64,000 bases of DNA from Lewinellaceae bacterium (GTDB lineage: Bacteria; Bacteroidota; Bacteroidia; Chitinophagales; Saprospiraceae), in NCBI GenBank assembly GCA_016712415.1, contig JADJRC010000019.1, positions 1-64,000 on the forward strand. The letters run 5' to 3'. The notes below the pieces were generated by a model, which was not told where the DNA came from, searched no databases, and saw only the letters and a list, made by a program, of their open reading frames with translations. Shown here piece after piece: positions 52,181-59,813 of this stretch. Each line of letters opens with the position of its first letter. Position 1 is the first letter of the stretch. The position numbers were made by a program, and so were the translations under genes.

Positions 52181-53168
52181 TCAGAAAAATTCAACCATTT
52201 CCTCCCGCTCGAAAGGGTGGGGGCTTTGGGGCAGCGAAACCAGCGGATGGCTGTTGTCGGCCATTCCGATAGGCTTCGTATTCCGGATATTGTAGGTGAT
52301 CTCCACGGCAGTGGCAGCATCCTCGAGACCAAAACCGTGGCCGTTGAGTATGTTGCGGTAACTATCTGTGTGCAGGTTGGTGAAGCCCTCGCTGAATTCG
52401 ATCTGTTCGCCGTCGACCGTAAAAGAGCGGAAGGTGCGGCTGCCCTTGAGTTTTGCCTCATGGGGAATCGTATCGTAGTTGATGCTCAAAAACCATTTTA
52501 CCCGCGCTTTTTGCAGTTCGAGGTAGCCGGCAGCCCGGTCGTGGGTGTGCAGGTGCACAATGTTTTCTTTTACATCGCCAAATATCCAGGTCAGCACATC
52601 GAAAAAATGGATGCCGATATTGGTGGCGATGCCGCCCGATTTTTCCATGCTGCCTTTCCAGCTGGTGTAATACCAGTTGCCCCGCGCCGTAATATAGGTG
52701 ACATCAACGTCGAATACCTGATCGGCCGGCGACTGCTCCACCTTTTCCTTTAAAGCCAGCAGCGCCGGGTGGAGCCGGAGTTGCAGGATGGTATTTACCT
52801 TCCGTCCGCTTTCCTGTTCCATATCCAGCAGGGCTTCAATATTCCAGGGGTTCAGTACAAGGGGCTTTTCACAGATCACGTTGGCGCCGATGCGCAGGCC
52901 GAAGCGAATATGTGCGTCGTGCAGGTAATTGGGTGAGCATACGGATATGTAATGGATGTCCACACCTTCCCTGTTCAATTTATGGATATGGCGGTCGAAA
53001 CGTTCAAATTCTGTAAAAAAGGCCGCTTCAGGAAAATAACGGTCGATCACACCGACGTTGTCAGTCTTGTCAACCGCAGCCATGAGGCAATTGCTGGTTT
53101 CCTGAATAAGCTTGCATGTGACGGGGCGCCACATAGCCAGCCGCACCGAGGAGAGCGAAATTTTTCAT
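52181..53168 (-). pseudogene. WlbA-like Gfo/Idh/MocA sugar dehydrogenase with N-terminal frameshift
   Basis: The body matches UDP-N-acetyl-2-amino-2-deoxyglucuronate 3-dehydrogenases (WlbA/WbpB): FPEAAFFTEFERFDRH, ISVCSPNYLHDAHIRFGL, the EKP motif in VICEKPLVL, GNWYYTSWKGSMEKSGGIAT. The open frame alone starts MRLAMWRPVTC and lacks the NAD-binding loop. A different frame from ATG 53168 reads MKNFALLGAAGYVAPRHMQA, exactly the missing Rossmann start, and joins the rest at a GCTT/ATT step near 53105-53110 (one extra T on the coding strand). One deletion restores a 328-residue enzyme. It would oxidise the 3-position of a UDP-amino sugar uronate, feeding the aminotransferase. Confidence 0.85.
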
Positions 53169-53361
53169 TCGATAATTAAGTGTTAAAGTGGTGTTTGCTT
53201 CAATGTTACCCATGCAAAGGTATGGCTTCGCCGATGATAAGTCGCAAAGGACTTGATCCCGGATTGTTTAAAAAGTTATTGTTCAAACCGTTATGCATCA
53301 AAATAATGCCGGAAATCCCCGGCAGGGCGTTTAAATTGCGTTCAATCTGCCGGTAAAGCCC

Positions 53362-53387
53362 TCCACCGTCTACCGTCCACCGTCTCT
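53362..53387. repeat. short CCACCGTCTACCGT-type tandem repeat
   Basis: Three ACCGTC-type units in a row (CCACCGTCTACCGTCCACCG and following) between the dehydrogenase and the NusG-like gene. Low-copy simple repeat of unknown role. Confidence 0.6.
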
Positions 53388-53938
53388 CACCTGTTCCGCA
53401 TACCCATGCGCCTCAACAATGATGGATCAACCTGCAGGCGGAGCGAGAAACCGATATTCCGGAGTTCGATCAGGAAGTTTCCCTTTCCACGTTTCTCCAC
53501 CAGGATTCCTTTTACGCCGGTCAGCCTGCCTCCGACAATCTCCACCTCGTCGCCGACCCGGCAGCCATCATGTTGTTCTATCTCAAGGTCCTCCTGTCCT
53601 CCGGTAACACGCTGCAACAACAGGATCTCTTTTTCGGGAATAGCGATCAGGTTGTTCGAAAACCGGACAAAATGCAGGACATCGGGGGTATCCAGGACCT
53701 GCACATAGTTTTTTCTGGTGATCCGGGTGAAAATATAACAGTTGATCAGGGGAAGTTCAACTTCGCGTACTTTCCGGTCATATCGTCTCGTGAGCCGTTG
53801 AACAGGCAGGTACGTCTGTATGCCTTTTTCCTGAAGCCGTTCCAGCACCACTTTTTCCCGCTTGTACCTGGTATATACCGCAAACCAACGCGGCACAATG
53901 TCGTCCAGGTGATTTTCTTTAAAGTCCACGGCATTCAT
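53387..53938 (-). CDS. UpxY/RfaH-like NusG paralogue, polysaccharide-locus antiterminator
   Basis: A 183-residue protein with an N-terminal NGN domain (RWFAVYTRYKREKVVLERL, YLPVQRLTRRYDRK, FTRITRKNY) and a C-terminal KOW domain (VGDEVEIVGGRLTGVKGILV). Specialised NusG paralogues of this kind (UpxY in Bacteroides, RfaH in enterobacteria) travel with RNA polymerase and suppress premature termination over long polysaccharide operons. Here it is the first gene of about 31 co-directional genes. It is 218 bases upstream of the dehydrogenase gene. No UpxZ-type inhibitor is seen. Confidence 0.9.
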   Translation of the reverse strand: MNAVDFKENHLDDIVPRWFAVYTRYKREKVVLERLQEKGIQTYLPVQRLTRRYDRKVREVELPLINCYIFTRITRKNYVQVLDTPDVLHFVRFSNNLIAIPEKEILLLQRVTGGQEDLEIEQHDGCRVGDEVEIVGGRLTGVKGILVEKRGKGNFLIELRNIGFSLRLQVDPSLLRRMGMRNR

Positions 53939-54353
53939 GACCAGGCACTGTTCTTTTGTGTTTGTTATATGTTCATTTGCAAAGCGGTCTCAACAACTGA
54001 CTGAAAATCAGGCATCTGTGCGGCGTTTGCCGGCCGTGAAACCATTCGCAGGAACCAAAGACTTTTTTCGGATTAAGTTTCGTGGGTGCGATGGGACGAT
54101 TGTATCGAATACACCCGGGGTTAGCATTGGCAGACAAAATGGGTTGCCGGAAAAAAAGGAACACAAATTACGCCATTTGAGCGGCCGGGCCAAGCATTTC
54201 CATGATAATTTAACTTCAAGTTTTTATATCGGTCATGCCCGGTTGGTTGCTTAGGGATTTTGCAAATTCCGTTCCAAAAATCAGTTGACGCATAAAATCT
54301 GTTGCACAAACATCCGGGAGAAGGGCATTAAGAAAAAGCTTGCAGCATCGAAG
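53939..54353. other. divergent intergenic region upstream of the polysaccharide locus
   Basis: About 415 bases between the NusG-like gene (minus) and the CBM9-like gene (plus). It should hold the locus promoter and any leader that the NusG paralogue recognises, but I find no exact TAnnTTTG box on the minus strand and no clear ops/JUMPstart motif. Short open frames here have no family resemblance. Confidence 0.5.
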
Positions 54354-54385
54354 TTTGGGCCGGACAATAAAAAGTGAAACCTTTG
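54354..54385 (+). promoter_or_regulatory. promoter of the CBM9-like gene (TTTG-N20-AACCTTTG)
   Basis: A TTTG at 54354-54357 is followed after 20 bases by AACCTTTG (54378-54385), one mismatch from TAnnTTTG. This is the best spaced Bacteroidota-type promoter in the window. The ATG at 54402 is 16 bases downstream. Confidence 0.55.
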
Positions 54386-54401
54386 CCCAAATTGCTCTTA
54401 T

Positions 54402-55172
54402 ATGAATCGCGACACTTATATCGGCCTTGCTGCCGCTTTTGCCACACTCCTCTTTGTTTTTTTTCAAAACAGCTCGGATAACCGCCCTGCAATCGACGAC
54501 GATATGCCCGCCTCCGATGCGCAGTTTACCGCCGTGTATGGAACGCCCCGTATAGATGGTTCAGACAACGATCCGGTTTGGCAGAACACGCCATGGCTTT
54601 CGCTCGATCAATACTGGATCGGACAAAAACCGGATTCCCTCGATTTCTCCGGACGGTACAAAATTGCCTGGGACGAGAATAACCTGTACGTATTGGCGGA
54701 GATTACCGACGACGTGCTCATCGACACGCACACCGACGGACTGGATCACTACTGGGACGACGACTGTCTCGAGATATTTATCGATGAAGATGCCTCGGGT
54801 GGCAACCATCAGTACAGTTACAACGCATTTGCCTACCATATTGCCCTCGACGGAAAGGTGGTAGATATCGCTCCCGACAGCGCGTTTACCTATTTTAACG
54901 ACCACTGCACTACCCGGCGCGTTACCAACGGCACGCGTTCCACCTGGGAAGTGGCCGTTAAGGTATTCGACGGCAACCGCTTCGTCACCGGCGGCGATAA
55001 TATCCCAAAATCGCTGCGGGCAGGCAAAATAATGGGCTTTGCACTGGCCTATTGCGACAACGATCATTCCCCGGAACGGGAAAACTTCATCGGCAGCATC
55101 GCCGTGGAAGGCGAGGATAAAAACAGGGGATGGATTGACGCCGGAATATTCGGCAAACTCGAACTCAGGTGA
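54402..55172 (+). CDS. CBM9-like sugar-binding protein
   Basis: A 256-residue protein. A hydrophobic N-terminus (YIGLAAAFATLLFVFF) acts as signal or membrane anchor. Residues about 45-255 form a CBM9-type beta-sandwich: PRIDGSDNDPVWQNTPWLSL, GRYKIAWDENNLYVLAEITDD, YWDDDCLEIFIDED, and IMGFALAYCDNDHSPERENF. Such modules bind sugars at chain ends in secreted glycoside hydrolases and lectins; here there is no catalytic domain. It precedes the gluconate genes by 27 bases and is probably in the same transcript, hinting at a role in capture of sugar acids (inference). Confidence 0.82.
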   Translation: MNRDTYIGLAAAFATLLFVFFQNSSDNRPAIDDDMPASDAQFTAVYGTPRIDGSDNDPVWQNTPWLSLDQYWIGQKPDSLDFSGRYKIAWDENNLYVLAEITDDVLIDTHTDGLDHYWDDDCLEIFIDEDASGGNHQYSYNAFAYHIALDGKVVDIAPDSAFTYFNDHCTTRRVTNGTRSTWEVAVKVFDGNRFVTGGDNIPKSLRAGKIMGFALAYCDNDHSPERENFIGSIAVEGEDKNRGWIDAGIFGKLELR

Positions 55173-55199
55173 GATGTCTCACCCTTAAACCACTCAATC

Positions 55200-56099
55200 A
55201 TGGAAATCGGCTTGATCGGCCTTGGAAAAATGGGCTACAACCTGGCCCTGAACCTGCGCAACCACAACCACCGGGTAGTGGCATATGATCGCTCCGTCGA
55301 ACTGGTGCACAGCATCGGCGCTGAGCAGGGCATCGCTACGGCACATTCACCGGAGCAACTGTGCGCGCAACTCAACCCGCGCCGCGTCATCTGGCTCATG
55401 GTACCCTCCGGGCATATCGTCGACGAGGTTATTGCGCAATTGCTCGAATACCTTGCTCCCGGCGACATTCTGATCGACGGCGGCAACTCCAATTTCAACG
55501 ACTCGGTGCGGCGTTATAAAATCCTGAAAGAGAATGGCATCGACTTTCTTGATTGCGGCACCTCGGGCGGCACCTCGGGTGCGCTGAATGGCGCCTGTAC
55601 CATGATCGGAGGCGAACAGGCGGTTTATGAATACTGCAAAACGGTATTCGACGACCTTTCCCTGCCCGGCGGCACCCTTTATGCCGGCGCTCCGGGTTCG
55701 GGTCATTTTGTAAAAATGGTGCACAATGGCATCGAGTACGGCATGATGCAGGCCATTGCAGAAGGCTTTGAAGTGCTGCACAAATCCGGATACGATCTTG
55801 ATTTTCAAAAAGTTGCGGAGCTATGGAACCACGGCTCCGTTATCCGCGGATGGTTGATGGAACTCACGGCGAATGCCTTTGGAAAAGATCCGCGTCTCGA
55901 CGCCATTCGCGGGGTGATGCATTCTTCAGGTGAAGGGAAATGGACGCTTGAAACGGCGCTGGACCTCGGCGTGCCCACGCCTGTCATTGCCCTGTCGCTG
56001 CTCATGCGCTATCGATCGCAGGAGGAGGATACTTTCTCCGGCAAGGTGGTGGCGGCGCTGCGCAACGAGTTCGGCGGACACGCCGTCGAAAAAAAATGA
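55200..56099 (+). CDS. gnd: 6-phosphogluconate dehydrogenase, short (decarboxylating) type
   Basis: A 299-residue enzyme, much shorter than the 470-residue form, as in the NAD-preferring YqeC-like group. Motifs: GLGKMGYNLALNL (nucleotide), DGGNSNFNDS, DCGTSGGTSGALNG, and the catalytic Lys in GSGHFVKMVHNGIEYG. It oxidises and decarboxylates 6-phosphogluconate to ribulose 5-phosphate. Followed by a gluconate permease and a gluconokinase, which supply 6-phosphogluconate from imported gluconate, so the three form a self-contained route. No glucose-6-phosphate dehydrogenase is adjacent. Confidence 0.92.
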   Translation: MEIGLIGLGKMGYNLALNLRNHNHRVVAYDRSVELVHSIGAEQGIATAHSPEQLCAQLNPRRVIWLMVPSGHIVDEVIAQLLEYLAPGDILIDGGNSNFNDSVRRYKILKENGIDFLDCGTSGGTSGALNGACTMIGGEQAVYEYCKTVFDDLSLPGGTLYAGAPGSGHFVKMVHNGIEYGMMQAIAEGFEVLHKSGYDLDFQKVAELWNHGSVIRGWLMELTANAFGKDPRLDAIRGVMHSSGEGKWTLETALDLGVPTPVIALSLLMRYRSQEEDTFSGKVVAALRNEFGGHAVEKK

Positions 56100-56130
56100 C
56101 CACGCCTGAACGTTCATTAATACCCTTGCC

Positions 56131-57462
56131 ATGCTGACACTGTTGCTGAGCGTTGCCTTGCTAATCATCCTGATCGTTGTCGCCCGATTCAGCGCGTTTA
56201 TTGCCCTGATCATTACGGCTTTGTTCGCCGGCCTTGTGCAGGGCATGCGCCCGGATGCCTTGCTGAAATCGGTACAGGACGGGCTGGGCAATACCCTGGG
56301 CGGACTGGTGCTTGTGCTGGCTTTCGGCATCATATTGGGCAGCGTGCTGGCAGAGACGGGCGCTGCCCAGGTCATATCATCGCGTTTATTGCGCTTGTTC
56401 GGAAAAAAACGCGCAGGCCTGGCCCTGACGATTACGGGATTTACCGTGGGTCTGGCCATGTTTTACAACGCCGGTTTTGTGGTATTGGCCCCGCTGGTGT
56501 TTTCTGTTGCCGCCGTTTCGGGACAATCGCTCGTTCCGCTTGCCATTGCCATGGCGGCGCCGCTTTCCGTGACGCACGGGTTCTTGCCCCCGCATCCGGG
56601 GGCCCTGGCCGTGGCCAATATTTTTGGCGCTGACCCGGGCAAAACCCTGCTGCTGGGCCTGGTCGTGGCCATACCTGCAGTGATGATCGCGGGGGTGTAC
56701 TTCCCCGTTTTTTTAAAAAACATCCCTGCAAAACCGCCGGAAGGCCTGTTTCAGGTAAGGATTATTGAAAATGATCTGCTGCCCGGGTTTTGGAAAAGCA
56801 TACTGATCGCTTTGGCGCCCGTGTTGCTGATGGCGATGGCTACAATTGCCACCTGGTACTTGCCTCCAGACGATCCGCTACTGCCCCGGCTGCGTTTTCC
56901 GGGCGATCCCGGTCTGGCGATGTTGATCGCCGTCCTGCTGGCCCTGTTTTTTTTGGGCAAAAATCCGCTGGCCGGCAAGGGCGGAAGACTGCCTGTTTCC
57001 GAATTGCTCGACAAGTCGGGTACCGCCCTTGGGGCTGCCTCATCGCTGCTGCTGATTATTGCTGCCGGCGGGGCTTTCAAGCAGGTGCTGATCGATAGCG
57101 GGATCGGCGAAGATCTGGTGGCGCTTCTGAAAGACGTATCCGTGTCGCCGTTGCTGCTGGGCTGGGGTGTTGCGACCATGTTGCGTATTGCCGTTGGCTC
57201 GGCGACGGTGGCCGGCATGACCGCCGCCGGCATTGCACTGCCGCTGGTGGCCGGCGGACAGGCATCGCCGGAACTGATGACCCTGGCCATCGGCGCCGGC
57301 AGCCTCATGTGCTCCCACGTCAACGACACGGGGTTCTGGATGTTTAAAGAGTGGTTCGGCCTCAGCCTGCGCGATACCTTCCGGTCCTGGACGGCCATGG
57401 AAACCATTGTCGGTCTTGCCGGACTTGCCGGGGTCATGTTACTCGACTTGTTTATGTCCTGA
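56131..57462 (+). CDS. gntP: gluconate:H+ symporter, GntP family
   Basis: A 443-residue inner-membrane permease with about 12-14 helices. The conserved parts include GLVLVLAFGIILGSVLAETGAA, GFTVGLAMFYNAGFVVLAPL, PLSVTHGFLPPHPG near residue 145, and MCSHVNDTGFWMFKEWFGLS, which together identify the GntP family. It imports gluconate or a related aldonate. It lies between gnd and gntK with short spacers; its TGA and the next ATG are one base apart, so translation is probably coupled. Confidence 0.93.
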   Translation: MLTLLLSVALLIILIVVARFSAFIALIITALFAGLVQGMRPDALLKSVQDGLGNTLGGLVLVLAFGIILGSVLAETGAAQVISSRLLRLFGKKRAGLALTITGFTVGLAMFYNAGFVVLAPLVFSVAAVSGQSLVPLAIAMAAPLSVTHGFLPPHPGALAVANIFGADPGKTLLLGLVVAIPAVMIAGVYFPVFLKNIPAKPPEGLFQVRIIENDLLPGFWKSILIALAPVLLMAMATIATWYLPPDDPLLPRLRFPGDPGLAMLIAVLLALFFLGKNPLAGKGGRLPVSELLDKSGTALGAASSLLLIIAAGGAFKQVLIDSGIGEDLVALLKDVSVSPLLLGWGVATMLRIAVGSATVAGMTAAGIALPLVAGGQASPELMTLAIGAGSLMCSHVNDTGFWMFKEWFGLSLRDTFRSWTAMETIVGLAGLAGVMLLDLFMS

Positions 57463-57463
57463 T

Positions 57464-58870
57464 ATGTTGATCGGCCTCGACATCGGCACCACCAACGTAA
57501 AAGCTGTGGCATTCGACGATGCCGGACGTATTGTACGCGCCTCCGAACGCCATAATACGACCCTTTGCCCGGCGCCCGGCTTTAACGAACAGGAACCGGA
57601 GGCCGTTTTTCAAAACGTCACTGCGGTTCTGGACGATGTTTTGTCCCATATCGGATCTGCAGAAACCCTGCATGGTGTCGTGCTTTCTTCCGCCATGCAC
57701 GGCCTGATGGCCGTTGATGCCTCCGGAAATCCGCTTACCAATATACTGCTATGGTCCGATCTGCGGGCCGACGAGGTAGCCCGCGCGTTGAAGCAGGGTG
57801 GGGAAGGGGCTGCACTGTACCACCGCACGGGCGTTCCGGTGCACGCCATGTCGCCTTTGGTCAAGTTGATCTGGATGCGCCGGCATTGGCCGGATGTATT
57901 TCAAAAAGCGCACAAGTTTCTCGGTATCAAGGACTATGTCTGGTATCGCCTGACCGGGAAATATGAAGTCGACCTTTCCGTCGCTTCTGCCACCGGCCTG
58001 ATGAACATTCAGGACAGGCAATGGGATAGCATCGCTCTTTCCTCAGCCGGAATTTCCTTAACAAGATTGTCGCATATTGTTCCTACAACGCACCGGGCCA
58101 CCCTTCCTTCGGGCGTGCCACTTTGCATCGGCGCCAGCGACGGCGCGTTTGCCAACCTCGGGTCTGGTGCAACAGCTCCGGGTCAGGTGGCCGTTACCAT
58201 CGGTACGAGCGCAGCCATACGCACCGTGGTGCAGCAGCCGGTACTCGACACACAACAGCGCAGTTTTTGCTATTGTATTGATAAACAGCGATATATTGTC
58301 GGAGGAGCCAGCAACAACGGCGCCAATGTACTGGAATGGCTCCGCAGTGCGCTGTTCCGGTCGCCGCTGACTGCCGAGGCATTTGCCAACCAGGCGCTCG
58401 AAGTGCCGCCGGGTGCGGAAGGCCTGCTTTTTTTGCCCTGGCTCTTTGGCGAACGCGCGCCGCTTTACGACGCGCAGGCGCAAGGCGCATTGCACGGTCT
58501 GCGGGCCTCGCACACCCAGGCGCATGCCGTTCGGGCGGCCATGGAAGGCGTGGTTTTCAACCTCAGACTGATTGCCGAGGCGCTCGAGGTCCATGCGCCG
58601 ATAGAAACGCTCCATGCCTCCGGAGGCTTTTCCCACAGCGACTTATGGGTCCGGATGCTGGCTGATATTTTTCAAAAACCGGTAGTACTGTCCGGCGACG
58701 GGGTCGATGCTTCGGTACAAGGCGCCGTCAGCCTGGGCCGGGAAGTCTTCGGCTTGCCGCCGCTTGCTGCCCGGAAGGAGGAAAGACTGGTGGCGCCCGG
58801 CACGGCCGGCGGGATTTATCGGGATATTTACGCCCATTTCAAAAGGCTGGCCCGACAGGAAGTGGCATAG
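57464..58870 (+). CDS. gntK: gluconokinase, FGGY family
   Basis: A 468-residue FGGY carbohydrate kinase: MLIGLDIGTTNVKAVAFD (phosphate-1 loop), SSAMHGLMAVD, LLWSDLRADEVA, CIGASDGAFANLGSGA, AVTIGTSAA, FLPWLFGERAPLYD and HASGGFSHSDLWVRMLADI. The SDxRA and GASDG blocks match gluconate kinases of this family. It phosphorylates gluconate to 6-phosphogluconate for the dehydrogenase encoded by gnd. The ATG at 57464, one base after the permease stop, is chosen over an open frame from 57407 that overlaps the permease. Confidence 0.92.
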   Translation: MLIGLDIGTTNVKAVAFDDAGRIVRASERHNTTLCPAPGFNEQEPEAVFQNVTAVLDDVLSHIGSAETLHGVVLSSAMHGLMAVDASGNPLTNILLWSDLRADEVARALKQGGEGAALYHRTGVPVHAMSPLVKLIWMRRHWPDVFQKAHKFLGIKDYVWYRLTGKYEVDLSVASATGLMNIQDRQWDSIALSSAGISLTRLSHIVPTTHRATLPSGVPLCIGASDGAFANLGSGATAPGQVAVTIGTSAAIRTVVQQPVLDTQQRSFCYCIDKQRYIVGGASNNGANVLEWLRSALFRSPLTAEAFANQALEVPPGAEGLLFLPWLFGERAPLYDAQAQGALHGLRASHTQAHAVRAAMEGVVFNLRLIAEALEVHAPIETLHASGGFSHSDLWVRMLADIFQKPVVLSGDGVDASVQGAVSLGREVFGLPPLAARKEERLVAPGTAGGIYRDIYAHFKRLARQEVA

Positions 58871-58875
58871 ATTGC

Positions 58876-58883
58876 TACCTTTG
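58876..58883 (+). promoter_or_regulatory. possible promoter -7 box (TACCTTTG) for folD
   Basis: Exact TAnnTTTG, 41 bases before the folD start and just after the gluconokinase stop. No TTTG at the -33 position. Would allow folD to be expressed apart from the gluconate genes. Confidence 0.45.
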
Positions 58884-58924
58884 CCCGGCAAATTTTCCGA
58901 TTTAACCAACCTGTCCATATCTCC

Positions 58925-59806
58925 ATGCAACTGCTCGACGGAAAACTCCTTTCAGAGAATATTAAAGCCGAAATCGCCGCCGAAGTGGACCTGATCCGCG
59001 AACGCGGCGGCAAAATGCCCCACCTGGCGGCTGTGCTGGTCGGCGAAAACCCCGCCAGCGAGGTGTACGTCAAATCCAAGATCAAATCCTGCGAGCAGGT
59101 CGGCTTTAAAAGCACCCTGGTGCGCCGCCCGGCCGATATTCCGGAGGGTGAACTGCTCGATATCGTGCAGCGCCTGAACGACGACCCCGATGTCGACGGT
59201 TTTATCGTTCAGTTGCCGCTGCCCAAACACATGGACGAGGAAAAAATCACCCTGGCTATCGACCACCGCAAGGATGTCGACGGTTTTCACCCCATCAATT
59301 TCGGCCGCATGGCGCAGGGTATGCCCGCCTTTCTGCCAGCAACACCCTATGGCATAGTCGAGATACTACGCCGGTATAATATCGAAACCTCCGGCAAACA
59401 TTGCGTTGTCGTGGGACGCAGCAACATCGTCGGCACGCCCATCAGTATTTTATTGTCCCGAAAAGGATATCCGGGCGACTGCACTGTTACCCTCACCCAT
59501 TCGCGGACGCAGGACCTCGCCGCCGAGGTTCGCCGGGCCGATATTGTAGTGGCCGCCATCGGTATTCCGGAGTTTATCAAGGGCGACTGGGTGAAACCCG
59601 GCGCCGTGGTAATCGACGTGGGCATTAACCGCATACCCGACGCCACCAAAAAATCGGGCGCCCGTCTCGTTGGCGACGTTGATTTTGAGGAAGTTGCGCC
59701 AAAATGCAGCCACATCACCCCCGTCCCGGGCGGGGTGGGACTGATGACCGTGACTGCCCTGCTGCTGAACACGTTGAAGGCCTGCAAGAAGGAAATTTAT
59801 CCCTGA
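58925..59806 (+). CDS. folD: bifunctional methylene-THF dehydrogenase/cyclohydrolase
   Basis: A 293-residue cytoplasmic enzyme converting 5,10-methylene-tetrahydrofolate to 10-formyl-tetrahydrofolate with NAD(P). Conserved blocks: YVKSKIKSCEQVGF with the catalytic Lys, VQLPLPKHMDE, GRSNIVGTPI (nucleotide loop) and PVPGGVGLMTVTALLLNT. The 10-formyl product is also the donor used by the formyltransferase of the polysaccharide locus, although linkage here is probably coincidental. The gene converges with the peptidase gene, the stop codons being 8 bases apart. Confidence 0.96.
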   Translation: MQLLDGKLLSENIKAEIAAEVDLIRERGGKMPHLAAVLVGENPASEVYVKSKIKSCEQVGFKSTLVRRPADIPEGELLDIVQRLNDDPDVDGFIVQLPLPKHMDEEKITLAIDHRKDVDGFHPINFGRMAQGMPAFLPATPYGIVEILRRYNIETSGKHCVVVGRSNIVGTPISILLSRKGYPGDCTVTLTHSRTQDLAAEVRRADIVVAAIGIPEFIKGDWVKPGAVVIDVGINRIPDATKKSGARLVGDVDFEEVAPKCSHITPVPGGVGLMTVTALLLNTLKACKKEIYP

Positions 59807-59813
59807 TAAACCG

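Noticed and set aside
52132..52461. Long N-terminal extension of the CpsB-like phosphatase
   Set aside because: The extension is antisense-like Ser/Arg-rich sequence overlapping the dehydrogenase gene; the ATG at 52131 fits the family.
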